DNA of 64,000 nucleotides from Ralstonia sp. NFACC01 (GCF_900115545.1 NZ_FOWV01000004.1:248001-312000), one strand, 5' to 3'; counted from the stretch's first letter, positions 45,629 to 54,890 are shown. Numbers and translations: made by a program. The notes: generated by a model not told the origin, from the letters alone.

Positions 45629-46324
45629 GTTGGATTCCTCAAATGTTCTGGTGGAGCCCATGCTCACCAGGCATGACAATCAAGGAAGGAACAAAGAGAA
45701 ACAGGTGTCGCCTAGTGGGACAACCCAGAACATCGGAGTAACTGCTTGAAGAGCCTGCAACGCAAGGTGTACTGGCATCGCAAGGTTCTGTCAATTGAAA
45801 AGACGATATGTCAGAAAATAAGCGATGAATGTGGATGGGGCCGCTCTTTGCCATCGCTGCCATGTTGGCTATACACCGCCGCGTTTGGTTGTGAAAGTAG
45901 CGCAGGGACATCCCATGGTGACCCGCAATAGGAGCCATTGAGGCGCCTCACAGAGCAGCGATTGCGAGAAGCTGTTACCATGCGCAACCTTTGCCCGTTT
46001 CTCGAATCGATCGGGCTGGGTGCCTAGCAAGAAGACACATCAAGCGCTGGCCACCCGTCGGGCGTACACCCGAATCATCTTGGGCCACACGGTCCATCAC
46101 CTACCTGACCGGCGGTTTATCCGCTCCGTACGCAGCGCGCATGTACTAGGCGTGCCAGCCTACGCAAGTACGGTCACCTCGTTGCCAATAGCTTGCGCCG
46201 TGCATTTGTATGCATGATCCCAAGGCGTTGGCCCTACCCATCGTGGCGTAGCTCATCAGCAGGAACTGGTTTGCTCAGGCGCTCCACGCCTGCCATCAGC
46301 TCTCGCCCGAAGCCTAGCAGTGTA
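45629..46324. other. Intergenic region upstream of csp
   Basis: About 700 bases without a supportable gene; both strands have only short frames lacking initiation signals. The csp promoter and 5' leader must lie at its left end. Confidence 0.4.
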
Positions 46325-46555
46325 TTGAACAAAATCGACTCCCCGTACACGGTGTCCGTGTACCCAATTGAACAAGAACCAGGCGTCTGGTTTGCCACCT
46401 ACCTCATCAATGAGTACAGGGATGGCACGGAACGCATCCTCGCCAATGTCTCGATGCGACACAACGTACATGGCACGGAAGCACTCGCAAGGAATGCCGC
46501 CCGGCTTGCAGGAAGAGCCGCCGTCGCGCGTCTGGCGCGCCATCACAAGAACTGA
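46325..46555 (+). CDS. Small hypothetical protein, start uncertain
   Basis: The coherent part of this frame reads SPYTVSVYPIEQEPGVWF, then a variable turn, then HNVHGTEALARNAARLAGRAAVARL. The TTG at 46325 gives 76 residues; an ATG at 46214 would add 37 residues of unlikely composition. A hairpin with a T-run follows at 46566-46584, supporting transcription of this strand. No known domain. Confidence 0.45.
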   Translation: MNKIDSPYTVSVYPIEQEPGVWFATYLINEYRDGTERILANVSMRHNVHGTEALARNAARLAGRAAVARLARHHKN

Positions 46556-46565
46556 ACCGCTCAAG

Positions 46566-46584
46566 CCGCCCTGCGCGGCTTTTC
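46566..46584 (+). terminator. Terminator-like hairpin
   Basis: AAGCCGC...GCGCGGCTTTT just after the small plus-strand gene: short G/C stem and four T. Confidence 0.5.
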
Positions 46585-46636
46585 CGCTTGCGGCAAGTGC
46601 AGGCGCAACCCAGCAGTCAACAGGAGGGAAATCACC

Positions 46637-46891
46637 ATGTCTGTTAGCGAAGAGTGGGAAGAACTGCATCTGACGCCCGAGGGCTGGAAAGATGGCAGCT
46701 ATCGGCACGTACCTGGTGATGCCGTCATCGTCGCGCCGCCGGCCAATGATGTACTGACGGTGCGCAGGCATGTTGCTGCCGTCTATGGCGGGCCGTCACG
46801 CGTGACAGAAGACAGAACACCGCGCACCGATGACATGAGCCAGATCGAACAACTGCTGTTGAAGTACGGCGCTCCTGTCTTTGGCGTCTAG
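46637..46891 (+). CDS. Small hypothetical protein
   Basis: Protein of 84 residues with a strong ribosome-binding site (AGGAGGGAAATCACC before ATG 46637). The N-terminal half (EEWEELHLTPEGWKDGSYRH) is acidic and Trp-rich; the C-terminal part ends with a predicted helix SQIEQLLLKYG. No recognised family, no signal peptide. The clear initiation signal is the main support. Confidence 0.55.
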   Translation: MSVSEEWEELHLTPEGWKDGSYRHVPGDAVIVAPPANDVLTVRRHVAAVYGGPSRVTEDRTPRTDDMSQIEQLLLKYGAPVFGV

Positions 46892-46959
46892 ACCAAAGAC
46901 GAAGCAGACGAATGCTCGCGCGCCACATCGCGCCCACGTTATTTGAGAGAGGAGTTGGC

Positions 46960-47172
46960 ATGTCACTCTGCCGCGCTTGCCTTGCAATTGAAGTCCACCG
47001 ACTTGGTGCGTCAGGCCATGCTTTCCTACGAATCACCGATACCCAGCGCATCAAGGCTTCCAAGACAGCGGCCGTCACGGTGAGCACGTTTGCATGCCGC
47101 ACATGCGGCGCGAACTGGACCTATCGCGAAGGGAAGAACGTGCCCAACCCGGGATGGGCGCTCGAACAGTAA
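46960..47172 (+). CDS. Small zinc-ribbon-like protein
   Basis: Protein of 70 residues; GAGAGGAG precedes ATG 46960. Two CxxC pairs (CRAC at 4-7 and CRTC near 46-49, followed by GANW) could bind one zinc. No family is recognised; it could be a small regulatory or nucleic-acid-binding protein. Confidence 0.6.
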   Translation: MSLCRACLAIEVHRLGASGHAFLRITDTQRIKASKTAAVTVSTFACRTCGANWTYREGKNVPNPGWALEQ

Positions 47173-47268
47173 GCGCCCCCATTGTTTCGCAAGCCTCCGG
47201 CGTCTCAGCCAAGGCTCTGAGAAACGCCTGGCAGCGCGCCAGGCAACTCACTCCAGGAGTGCAACACC

Positions 47269-48147
47269 GTGCATCGCCCATCTCAGCTCGTTCAGCGCGC
47301 GCTACCTGTTCTCTTGAGGCTGTTTTCCTCGCTGCCGTTACCCATCATCCACGGCATCGGGCGCGCGGGCGGACGGCTGCTCTACGCCTTACCCGGTGGA
47401 TATCGCCGCCATGTCCAGCGCAATGCTGCGCAGGCCGGCTTCGAAGCGCCCCGCTTTGCGCGGCAGGCAGCAGCAGAAACCGGTGCAATGATGAGCGAAC
47501 TGCCAAGGGTCTGGTTTCGTAGCGATGCATGCATGGCCCAGGTGACTTGCGAGGACTGGAACGTCATCGAGGAGGCCCTGGCCGAGCGCAATGGACTCAT
47601 CATGCTCACTCCCCACCTCGGTTGCTTTGAACTGGCTGCGCGCTACATGGCACTGCGCATTCCATTGACGATCATGTTTCGCCCGCATCGCAAAGCCATG
47701 CTGCGCGGCCTGCTGGATGCCGTGCGCGCGACGTCGAACTTGAAGGCGGTGCCCGCAACATCTGAAGGCGTTCGATCTTTCGTACGCGCCTTGCGTCAGG
47801 GGGACGCGGTCGGCCTTCTGCCCGATCAAGCGCCGAAGGGCGACGGTGTATGGGTTCCGTTCTTTGGCCGGCCAGCGTACACCATGACGCTGCCGGGCAA
47901 GCTTGCCAAACAGACGAACGCCGCACTGATCATCGCCGCGAGCGAGCGCCTGCCTGGCGGGCGTGGCTGGCGAATGCACGTGAAACGCCTGACGGGCACG
48001 GTTCCCGAGAGCGCCGAAGCCCAGGCCGCCTGGATCAATGCAGAAATGGAAGAGATGGTCAGGCGCTTTCCTCAGCAATACCTGTGGGGCTACAACCGAT
48101 ACAAGGTGCCCGCGGGCGCGCGCGCGGTGCCTACCGGGGCCGTCTGA
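47269..48147 (+). CDS. LpxL/HtrB-family lipid A acyltransferase-like protein
   Basis: Protein of 292 residues of the lysophospholipid acyltransferase superfamily. The H-x4-E catalytic motif is in TPHLGCFELAARYMAL; the lipid-site segment FRPHRKAMLRGLLDAVR and DQAPKGDGVWVPFFGRPAYTMTLPGKLAKQTNA follow. It adds a secondary acyl chain to lipid A or another membrane lipid. GTG 47269 has CCAGGAG upstream. It is a stand-alone copy, so a specialised rather than housekeeping acyltransferase is possible. Confidence 0.88.
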   Translation: MHRPSQLVQRALPVLLRLFSSLPLPIIHGIGRAGGRLLYALPGGYRRHVQRNAAQAGFEAPRFARQAAAETGAMMSELPRVWFRSDACMAQVTCEDWNVIEEALAERNGLIMLTPHLGCFELAARYMALRIPLTIMFRPHRKAMLRGLLDAVRATSNLKAVPATSEGVRSFVRALRQGDAVGLLPDQAPKGDGVWVPFFGRPAYTMTLPGKLAKQTNAALIIAASERLPGGRGWRMHVKRLTGTVPESAEAQAAWINAEMEEMVRRFPQQYLWGYNRYKVPAGARAVPTGAV

Positions 48148-48337
48148 GCGGCTTTGCTGCCAGAAGAGAGCGCTAGACCGACAAGCGCCGCCGCCCCAGG
48201 CACCTGTGGTCCCAAGCAAAGACCCGAACCCACGCCGGCGCATTCCTGGAGCCCAACCAACGCCGCATATCGAATAACATCTTCCGGCCACACAGCGACG
48301 CAAGAGCCCCTCTGCGCAGTGGCAGAAGAGTCCTCCA

Positions 48338-48661
48338 ATGCCACGTCACCACCATCACGTCTACGTCGTCGAACTGTCGCGGCAAGTGCTGGGCGAAGCG
48401 CGCTTCGTGAAAGCCAATCCCGATTACTTCGGCGACAAACCTTGCGTTTATGTAGGCATGACAGGCCAGTCACCAGACGTGCGTTTTGACAAACACAAGG
48501 CGGGACTGAAATCGAACCGGTTTGTGCGCGAGTATGGGTTGCGTCTGATGCCGGAGCTGTACGAGTGTTTCAACCCGATGCCTTACGAGGCAGCGCGTGA
48601 GATGGAAGTGGAGCTGGCGATCGGATTGCGCGAGGAAGGATATGCCGTGTGGCAAGCGTGA
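48338..48661 (+). CDS. GIY-YIG nuclease-like protein
   Basis: Protein of 107 residues. VYVVEL and VYVGMTGQSPDVRFDKHKAG correspond to the GIY and YIG strands with the following Arg, His and Lys of small GIY-YIG nucleases; the usual catalytic Glu may be one of those in YEAAREMEVELA. There is no partner domain and no restriction or repair gene nearby. Function not assigned. Confidence 0.65.
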   Translation: MPRHHHHVYVVELSRQVLGEARFVKANPDYFGDKPCVYVGMTGQSPDVRFDKHKAGLKSNRFVREYGLRLMPELYECFNPMPYEAAREMEVELAIGLREEGYAVWQA

Positions 48662-48760
48662 ATCGGTGATGGATGCGGCAGTGGTACGCGTCGGAGAGTG
48701 CGGGCGATAAGATAGCTTCCGTGCTTCATCAACCGGCGATCAACCTCTGCCACGCAAAAG

Positions 48761-49654
48761 ATGCGTATTCCTCCAATGAAGGCGATCATCGCGTTCGAGT
48801 CCGTCGCGCGGACCAAGAGCGTGAATCGCGCCTCCGAAGAGCTGGGGCTAACGGCCTCTGCCGTCAGCCATCAGATCAGCAACCTGGAGGCGGCAATCGG
48901 CCAGCCGCTCTTTTTCCGGCAAGGCCGCGGTCTGGTCCTGACACCCGTTGGTGAGCAATACCTGCGCGACGTGACAGGGGCGCTGGCCGAGCTCAACCGC
49001 GCCACCGAACGTGCCTCCAGCCGTACCGACGTCGAGATCCTTCGCGTGCACTCCAGCCCCAGCTTCGGCCTGATGTGGCTGTTGCCCCGGCTCGCGGCAT
49101 TCCAGGAGGATCACAGCGACATTCGGTTGAACGTGTCGTGTTCATATGAAGACGTGTCGTTCACCAGCGGTTTCTACGACCTCGACATCCGCTACGGACA
49201 CGCGCATTGGCGCGACGTGCAGATCAGGACGCTGCGCACCGAGCACATCGCTCCGCTGGCCTCACCGGCATACCTAAAACGGCACCCCGTGCAGTCGCCG
49301 CAAGACTTGCTCGCGCATCGGCTCATTCGATCGGAGACGCCGATCGTGCAGTGGCAGCAGTGGTTTGCACGCGTTGGCGTCGAGCACATGCACGTGTCGT
49401 TCGACTTCGCCTTCGACCGTTCGTACATGTCGCTCGAGACTGCGGCGCTCGGTCTGGGCGTGGCGCTGGAGAGCACGTTGCTCGCATCGGTCCTGATCGA
49501 CCAGGGCCGGCTCGTGCCGGTATTTGGCAAGAACCACGCGCTGGAGGTGGCGGGCCACCATATCGTGTTCCCACCTCAGAATGCCGAACTGCCGCGCGTG
49601 GCGCGCTTTCTCGCCTGGGTCGACCAGCAGGTCAAAACAACACCGGGCGCCTAG
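48761..49654 (+). CDS. LysR-family regulator, GcvA-like
   Basis: Protein of 297 residues of the GcvA branch: PPMKAIIAFESVARTKSVNRASEELGLTASAVSHQISNLEAAIG is the helix-turn-helix region, followed by LPRLAAFQEDHSDIRL and YDLDIRYGHAHW in the effector domain. It precedes the SDR/MFS/transketolase genes on the same strand by 149 bases and is their probable regulator. Confidence 0.9.
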   Translation: MRIPPMKAIIAFESVARTKSVNRASEELGLTASAVSHQISNLEAAIGQPLFFRQGRGLVLTPVGEQYLRDVTGALAELNRATERASSRTDVEILRVHSSPSFGLMWLLPRLAAFQEDHSDIRLNVSCSYEDVSFTSGFYDLDIRYGHAHWRDVQIRTLRTEHIAPLASPAYLKRHPVQSPQDLLAHRLIRSETPIVQWQQWFARVGVEHMHVSFDFAFDRSYMSLETAALGLGVALESTLLASVLIDQGRLVPVFGKNHALEVAGHHIVFPPQNAELPRVARFLAWVDQQVKTTPGA

Positions 49655-49803
49655 CCTGCCAGGGCGACATGGTGCACCGCACCAGAGGCATGCCCGGCGT
49701 CATCTGAAAATTTCTCAGCCATAGTTGAATCCAACTGCGTTGATCGAATCGCCTGCTGGCACAACACTGCAGCCAACAAGATTCCAACAGTCAGGAGACA
49801 ACG

Positions 49804-50553
49804 ATGTTGCTTGAGAACAAGGTGGTAATCGTCACGGGTGCCGCATCGCCGCGCGGTATTGGCCGGGCCACGGCAAAGGCACTTGCAGCACACGGCGCCC
49901 ATGTGGTCGTACTCGACTTGCGGCTCGAAGAGGCCGAACAGGCGGCGCGCGAACTCGGTGAAGGCCATCTGGGCCTGGCCTGTGATGTGACTGATCGGGC
50001 TGCGTGCGATGCGGCTGCGCAGGCCACGCTGGCCAAGTACGACCGCATTGACGGTCTCATCAACAACGCAGGCATCACCCAGCCGCTGCGTACGCTCGAC
50101 ATCCAGGCGGGCAATTTCGATGCGGTGGTCGACGTCAACCTGCGCGGCACGCTGTACATGTCGCAAGCCGTCCTGCCGCATATGAAAGCGCGCAAGCGCG
50201 GCAGCATTGTCTGCATGTCGTCGGTATCTGCGCAGCGCGGCGGCGGCATCTTCGGCGGGCCCCACTACAGCGCTGCCAAGGCAGGCGTGCTTGGCCTTGC
50301 CAAGGCCATGGCCCGCGAATTCGGTGGCGACAATGTCCGCGTCAACTCCATCACGCCAGGGCTCATCCAGACCGACATCACCGGCGACAAGCTCACGCCC
50401 GACATGCGCGCCGAGATCATCAAGGGCATCCCGCTTGGCCGGCTCGGCGATGCGGCCGACGTTGCCAACGCGTGCCTGTTCCTGGTGAGCGATCTGTCTG
50501 CCTACCTGACCGGCATCACGCTCGACGTGAACGGCGGCATGTTGATTCACTGA
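49804..50553 (+). CDS. Short-chain dehydrogenase/reductase
   Basis: Classical SDR of 249 residues: TGAASPRGIGRATAKAL (cofactor), NNAGITQ, catalytic Ser in CMSSVSAQ, YSAAK and the C-terminal DVNGGMLIH. It would oxidise or reduce a secondary alcohol on a sugar or polyol. AGGAGACAACG precedes the ATG. Genes for an MFS importer and a split transketolase follow, so it is probably the first oxidative step of a sugar-derivative pathway. Confidence 0.9.
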   Translation: MLLENKVVIVTGAASPRGIGRATAKALAAHGAHVVVLDLRLEEAEQAARELGEGHLGLACDVTDRAACDAAAQATLAKYDRIDGLINNAGITQPLRTLDIQAGNFDAVVDVNLRGTLYMSQAVLPHMKARKRGSIVCMSSVSAQRGGGIFGGPHYSAAKAGVLGLAKAMAREFGGDNVRVNSITPGLIQTDITGDKLTPDMRAEIIKGIPLGRLGDAADVANACLFLVSDLSAYLTGITLDVNGGMLIH

Positions 50554-50650
50554 ACGATCCAACCTACACCGCCACGGCACGCACACCGGCCGTGGACTTC
50601 TTCAAGACACATGCACCCGGGCCCACCCGGGGCACATGGTAGGAGACACC

Positions 50651-51976
50651 ATGACGACGAAGTTTGCATCGCCCCTGCCGGGCGACGAGATGGCGCCCGC
50701 CGATGCCGCCACGTTTGAAGCCCGCACGTATGCCAAGGTCGCGCGCCGGCTCATTCCATTCCTGATGATCTGCTATCTGGGTGCTTACCTGGATCGCGTC
50801 AACGTGGGGTTCGCCAAGCTGCAGATGCTCAACGACCTGCGTTTCAGCGAGACGGTGTACGGCCTGGGTGCCGGCATCTTCTTTCTTGGCTACTTCCTGT
50901 TTGAGGTGCCGAGCAATGTGATCCTGCACAAGGTCGGCGCGCGCAACTGGCTCGCACGCATCATGTTGACGTGGGCAGTCATCTCTGCAGCTTTTGCCTT
51001 CGTGAACACACCGACGTCGTTCTACGTGCTGCGCTTCCTGCTCGGGGTGGCCGAAGCCGGCTTCGCGCCGGGCGTCATCCTGTACATGACGTACTGGTTT
51101 CCGTCGCAGCGCCGGGCCAAGGCATTGTCGATTTTCTTCATGGCGATTCCGCTTGCGGGCATCGTCGGGGGGCCACTGTCGGGCTACATCCTGCACACCT
51201 TTCACGATGTGGCAGGGCTGTCCGGCTGGAAGTGGCTGTTCCTGATCGAAGCTCTGCCGTCGCTGCTGCTTGGCGTGGCCATCCTGTTCTATCTGGACAA
51301 CGGCATCGCCCAGGCCAAGTGGCTGACCGACGCAGAAAAGGCGCTGCTTGAGCGCAACGTCGCCGGAGACAACGCACAGAAGACCGCACACGGTTCAGTG
51401 GGCGCCTTCGTCGCAGACCGCCGCCTGTGGCTGCTGGCCGCCATCTACTTCTGCGTGGTGCTTGGCCAATACGGGCTGACGTTCTGGCTGCCGACCCTGA
51501 TCCGCAAGGCTGGCGTGGCTCATCCACTGTGGGTGGGCGTGCTCACAGCCGTGCCGTATATCTGCGCCATCGTCGCGCTGCCGTTGATTGGCATGAGCGC
51601 AGACCGCCGCCGCGAGCGCCGTCTGCACCTTGCCGTGCCGATGTTGGTTGCTGCCGCCGGGTTCGCTGCCCTGCCGCTGATTGGCAACGTTGGCGCTGCG
51701 CTGGTGTGCCTGAGCATTGCTGCCGCCGGGATCCTGTCTTCGTCATCGCAGTTCTGGTCGTTGCCCACCGCCATGCTGGGCGGCATGTCGGCCGCCGCGG
51801 GCATTGCTGCGGTCAACTGCTTCGCCAACCTTGCAGGGTTCTTCTCACCGGCCATCGTCGGGTGGCTCAACGACCTGACGGGTAAATCAACGGCTGGCCT
51901 GATCTTCATCTCCTCAGCCATCGTGCTTGGCGCCGTGCTGGTGTTCTTCGTGCCCGCAAAGACCGTCAACCGTTGA
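50651..51976 (+). CDS. MFS transporter, anion:cation symporter family
   Basis: Importer of 441 residues with 12 helices: RLIPFLMICYLGAYLDRVNVGFAKLQM at the start, FFLGYFLFEVPSNVILHKVGAR, and WKWLFLIEALPSLLLGVAI are hallmarks of the phthalate/glucarate/hexuronate permease group. It should bring in an organic or sugar acid used by the SDR and transketolase. ATG 50651 has AGGAGACACC upstream. Confidence 0.88.
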   Translation: MTTKFASPLPGDEMAPADAATFEARTYAKVARRLIPFLMICYLGAYLDRVNVGFAKLQMLNDLRFSETVYGLGAGIFFLGYFLFEVPSNVILHKVGARNWLARIMLTWAVISAAFAFVNTPTSFYVLRFLLGVAEAGFAPGVILYMTYWFPSQRRAKALSIFFMAIPLAGIVGGPLSGYILHTFHDVAGLSGWKWLFLIEALPSLLLGVAILFYLDNGIAQAKWLTDAEKALLERNVAGDNAQKTAHGSVGAFVADRRLWLLAAIYFCVVLGQYGLTFWLPTLIRKAGVAHPLWVGVLTAVPYICAIVALPLIGMSADRRRERRLHLAVPMLVAAAGFAALPLIGNVGAALVCLSIAAAGILSSSSQFWSLPTAMLGGMSAAAGIAAVNCFANLAGFFSPAIVGWLNDLTGKSTAGLIFISSAIVLGAVLVFFVPAKTVNR

Positions 51977-52027
51977 GGCGGTGACTGTTTCCGCCCCCGT
52001 GCTTCCCGCTTCATCACAGGAACCATC

Positions 52028-52879
52028 ATGACTTCCACATCATTGCCCCCAACCGACGCTCTGCCTCTGGCCGAGCGCGCTTACCGGATCCGCCGCAACG
52101 CCCTGCTGATGGGCGAAGTGCAGGGCCAGGGCTATATCGGGCAAGCGCTCGACATTGCCGACGTGCTGGCCGTCGCCTACTTCGGCGCCATGCGCTATCG
52201 GCCCGAAGACCCCGACTGGGAAGGCCGTGACCGCTTCCTGCTCTCCAACGGCCACTATGCGATCGCGCTGTACGCCGCCCTGCTCGAAGCCGGCATCCTG
52301 CCCGCCGAGGAACTCGAGACGTACGGCAGCGACGACAGCCGCCTGCCAATGTCCGGCATGGCCAGCTACACGCCTGGCATGGAGATGTCCGGCGGCTCAC
52401 TCGGCCAGGGGCTCACGATTGCCGTCGGCCGCTGTTTGGGCCTCAAACGCAAGGGCTCCGACGCGTTCGTCTACACGCTGTTCTCAGATGGCGAGCTGGA
52501 TGAAGGCGCCGTGTGGGAGGGCCTACTGTCGGCCGCACACTGGAAGCTGGACAACCTCATCGCCGTGGTGGACGTGAACAATCAGCAGGCCGACGGCCCG
52601 TCGACGCAGATCATGGCGTTCGAGCCCCTGCTGCCCAAGCTCGAAGCGTTCGGCTGGTTCACCCAACGCGTGGATGGCAACGACATCGACGCGGTGAAGG
52701 CCGCGTTTGACGCAGCGCGCGCGCACAAGGGTGCGCAGCCACGCATGATCATCTGCGATACCCGCATGGGTTGCGGTGTTCCGTTCCTGGAGCAGCGCGA
52801 AAAGAATCACTTCATCCGCGTTGACGCGCACGAATGGCAGCTCGCGCTGCAAGCACTGGAAGCCGGGAGGACCGCATGA
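52028..52879 (+). CDS. Transketolase, N-terminal subunit
   Basis: Protein of 283 residues corresponding to the thiamine-diphosphate-binding half of transketolase: GHYAIALYAALLEAG, GMEMSGGSLGQGLTIAVG and FSDGELDEGAVWEG...NLIAVVDVNNQQ (the metal/ThDP motif). The separate C-terminal half follows with a 4-base overlap, forming a heteromeric enzyme as in other split transketolases. It transfers two-carbon ketol units. Confidence 0.92.
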   Translation: MTSTSLPPTDALPLAERAYRIRRNALLMGEVQGQGYIGQALDIADVLAVAYFGAMRYRPEDPDWEGRDRFLLSNGHYAIALYAALLEAGILPAEELETYGSDDSRLPMSGMASYTPGMEMSGGSLGQGLTIAVGRCLGLKRKGSDAFVYTLFSDGELDEGAVWEGLLSAAHWKLDNLIAVVDVNNQQADGPSTQIMAFEPLLPKLEAFGWFTQRVDGNDIDAVKAAFDAARAHKGAQPRMIICDTRMGCGVPFLEQREKNHFIRVDAHEWQLALQALEAGRTA

Positions 52880-53877
52880 GCAGCACCGTCATCAACAAGC
52901 CCAAGCTGAAGACCTCGGCGATGATCGCCTCCATTGCGGGCGAGGGCCAGGCAACACGCCCGGCGCCGTTCGGCCACGCGCTGGCCGAGCTGGCACGCGT
53001 GAAGCCGAACGTCGTCGGCATGACTGCAGACCTGGGCAAGTACACCGATCTGCACATCTTTGCCAAAGAATTTCCCGATCGCTATTACCAGATGGGCATG
53101 GCCGAGCAATTGCTCATGGGCGCTGCCGCCGGGCTGGCCAACGAAGGCGCCCAGCCGTTTGTGACGACCTACGCTGTCTTCGCCACCCGTCGTGCCTACG
53201 ACTTCATGCACCAGACGATTGCCGAAGACAACCTCGATGTGAAAATCGTCTGCGCGTTGCCCGGCCTGACCACCGGCTACGGGCCGAGCCACCAGGCCGC
53301 CGAAGACCTGGCGCTGATGCGCGCCATGCCCAACATGACCGTCATCGACCCGTGCGACGCGCTGGAGATCGAGCAAATGGTGCCAGCCATCGCAGCCCAT
53401 GCCGGCCCCGTCTATGCGCGCCTGCTGCGTGGCAACGTGCCGGCGGTGCTCGACGAATACGGCTATCAGTTCGAGTTAGGCAAGGCCAAGCTGCTGCGCG
53501 ACGGCGCCGAAGTGCTGGTCATTTCGTCCGGCATCATGACCATGCGGGCGCTGGAAGTGGCCAAGGCGCTGGAGGGCGACGGCATTGGCGTGGGCGTGCT
53601 GCACGTGCCGACGATCAAGCCGCTCGACACCGAGACGATCCTGCGTGAGGCTCGACGCTCGGGGCGGCTCGTGGTGGTGGCGGAGAATCACACCGTGATC
53701 GGCGGCTTGGGCGAGGCGGTTGCCGGCACCCTGATGCGCGCCGGGGTGAGCGTGCCATTCCGCCAGGTCGGGCTGCCGGACGCATTTCTCGATGCCGGCG
53801 CACTCCCCACCCTGCACGATCGCTATGGGATTTCCACGAACGTCATGGCGTCGACGATTCGTGGCTGGCTGGATTGA
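52876..53877 (+). CDS. Transketolase, C-terminal subunit
   Basis: Protein of 333 residues: the pyrimidine-binding domain (DLGKYTDLHIFAKEFPDRYYQMGMAEQLLMGAAAGLANEG, with the catalytic Glu in AEQ) and the C-terminal domain (VAENHTVIGGLGEAVAG). ATG 52876 overlaps the stop of the N-terminal subunit and has GGGAGG upstream. DXS-like enzymes share this fold, but split subunits in a sugar catabolic operon favour transketolase. Confidence 0.92.
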   Translation: MSSTVINKPKLKTSAMIASIAGEGQATRPAPFGHALAELARVKPNVVGMTADLGKYTDLHIFAKEFPDRYYQMGMAEQLLMGAAAGLANEGAQPFVTTYAVFATRRAYDFMHQTIAEDNLDVKIVCALPGLTTGYGPSHQAAEDLALMRAMPNMTVIDPCDALEIEQMVPAIAAHAGPVYARLLRGNVPAVLDEYGYQFELGKAKLLRDGAEVLVISSGIMTMRALEVAKALEGDGIGVGVLHVPTIKPLDTETILREARRSGRLVVVAENHTVIGGLGEAVAGTLMRAGVSVPFRQVGLPDAFLDAGALPTLHDRYGISTNVMASTIRGWLD

Positions 53878-54004
53878 CATACTTGGGAGGCGCTCCGCCC
53901 TCGCGAAACGCGCATCGACAACTCTCTGGAAGCCGAACACCGCATTTAGATAGGCTTCCAGAACGTCGGCGATGGCGGCGGAGCCTGCCCAATACGTGTT
54001 GGCG

Positions 54005-54418
54005 CTAATTGATCAAATCCTTAGCAGCCTTGGCGCCCTCTTCCATCAGCTTGGCTTGCGCGTTGGCGCGGTTCAGCACGTTCTGCAGCTCCGCACTGCG
54101 GATCATGGTCTCGGCCTGCATCTGCATGATGCGTTCCATGCGCGAGTCTGCGTCACCGTGTGCGCGAGGCAGTTCCGAGCGGGGGAGATCCGCGCGGCGT
54201 TGCTTGGCTTGGGGCTGTGCAGCGGTATCGTCACCGCTCGACTCGCGTGGGCGCTTCGTGCCGCGCGCAGACAACGCCCCAAGTTCCCCTTGCGACGTAC
54301 GTGCCGCGCGCTGAGGCACCTGAGGTTGCGACGGCTTGACCGGCGACGAACCTGGCGCGTCGTTACTGCTGATGTGTGTCTGGACGCTCGGTCCGCTGAT
54401 CTTCGATGGAATCGGCAT
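54005..54418 (-). CDS. Candidate type III secreted effector with hrpII box
   Basis: Protein of 137 residues without homology I recognise. The first 50 residues are Ser/Pro-rich, Ile is at position 3, and no acidic residue occurs before D20: features of type III secretion signals. Basic clusters KRPRE (55-59) and KQRR (72-75) are spaced like a bipartite nuclear localisation signal, recalling PopB of R. solanacearum. The C-terminus (95-137) is a long amphipathic helix. A perfect TTCG-N16-TTCG lies 69 bases upstream. No secretion genes are in the window. Confidence 0.55.
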   Translation of the reverse strand: MPIPSKISGPSVQTHISSNDAPGSSPVKPSQPQVPQRAARTSQGELGALSARGTKRPRESSGDDTAAQPQAKQRRADLPRSELPRAHGDADSRMERIMQMQAETMIRSAELQNVLNRANAQAKLMEEGAKAAKDLIN

Positions 54419-54486
54419 GGCGGGCAGAAATGGGGCAAGAACGCTTGCATGCTAGGCGGCCCATTGCAGCGTCCAGCACAATCATG

Positions 54487-54510
54487 CGAAAACGCAATCG
54501 CAAACGCGAA
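54487..54510 (-). promoter_or_regulatory. hrpII (HrpB-regulated) box
   Basis: On the minus strand TTCG-N16-TTCG is exact. After 32 further bases comes TAGCAT (YANNNT), the expected -10. This is the promoter layout of HrpB-dependent type III genes in Ralstonia. Such an 8-base match can occur by chance about once per 65 kb per strand, so position is the main support. Confidence 0.5.
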
Positions 54511-54590
54511 GCCGCTCCACATGCGCCATGGCATGTCGAGCAATCGGTAGCCAACCACTCACACAATCAAATACGCGCTCGGAGGCATTG

Positions 54591-54890
54591 ATGCACGTGC
54601 TGGACCACGAACCGCAAAGCTGGTTTCTATTTGAGGCGGATGGCGAGCTGTATCTCGATGCCAATTGCAACCATGGGGCGGTCGGCTACAGCTTCATGAT
54701 TCGGCTGAGCACGGCGGAAGTTCAACGGTATCGCGATGCGGGGCGGGATTACCTGAACTGGCTGGCTCAGGACATACATAACTCCGCGCCGATTTTGGTT
54801 GCCAGTTCGTCGCCGTATAAAACCCGAAAGGCGACCAAGGAAGAGGAAGCCGAAGCGAGCACTGCGTTGGCGGCATGGCAGGCGGAGTGA
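54591..54890 (+). CDS. Small hypothetical protein
   Basis: Protein of 99 residues; GGAGGCATTG precedes ATG 54591. It reads QSWFLFEADGELYLDANCNHGAVGYSFMIRLS and then a charged helical half (KTRKATKEEEAEAS). No signal peptide or known domain. It is divergent from the candidate effector; the hrpII box is oriented only towards the effector. Confidence 0.6.
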   Translation: MHVLDHEPQSWFLFEADGELYLDANCNHGAVGYSFMIRLSTAEVQRYRDAGRDYLNWLAQDIHNSAPILVASSSPYKTRKATKEEEAEASTALAAWQAE

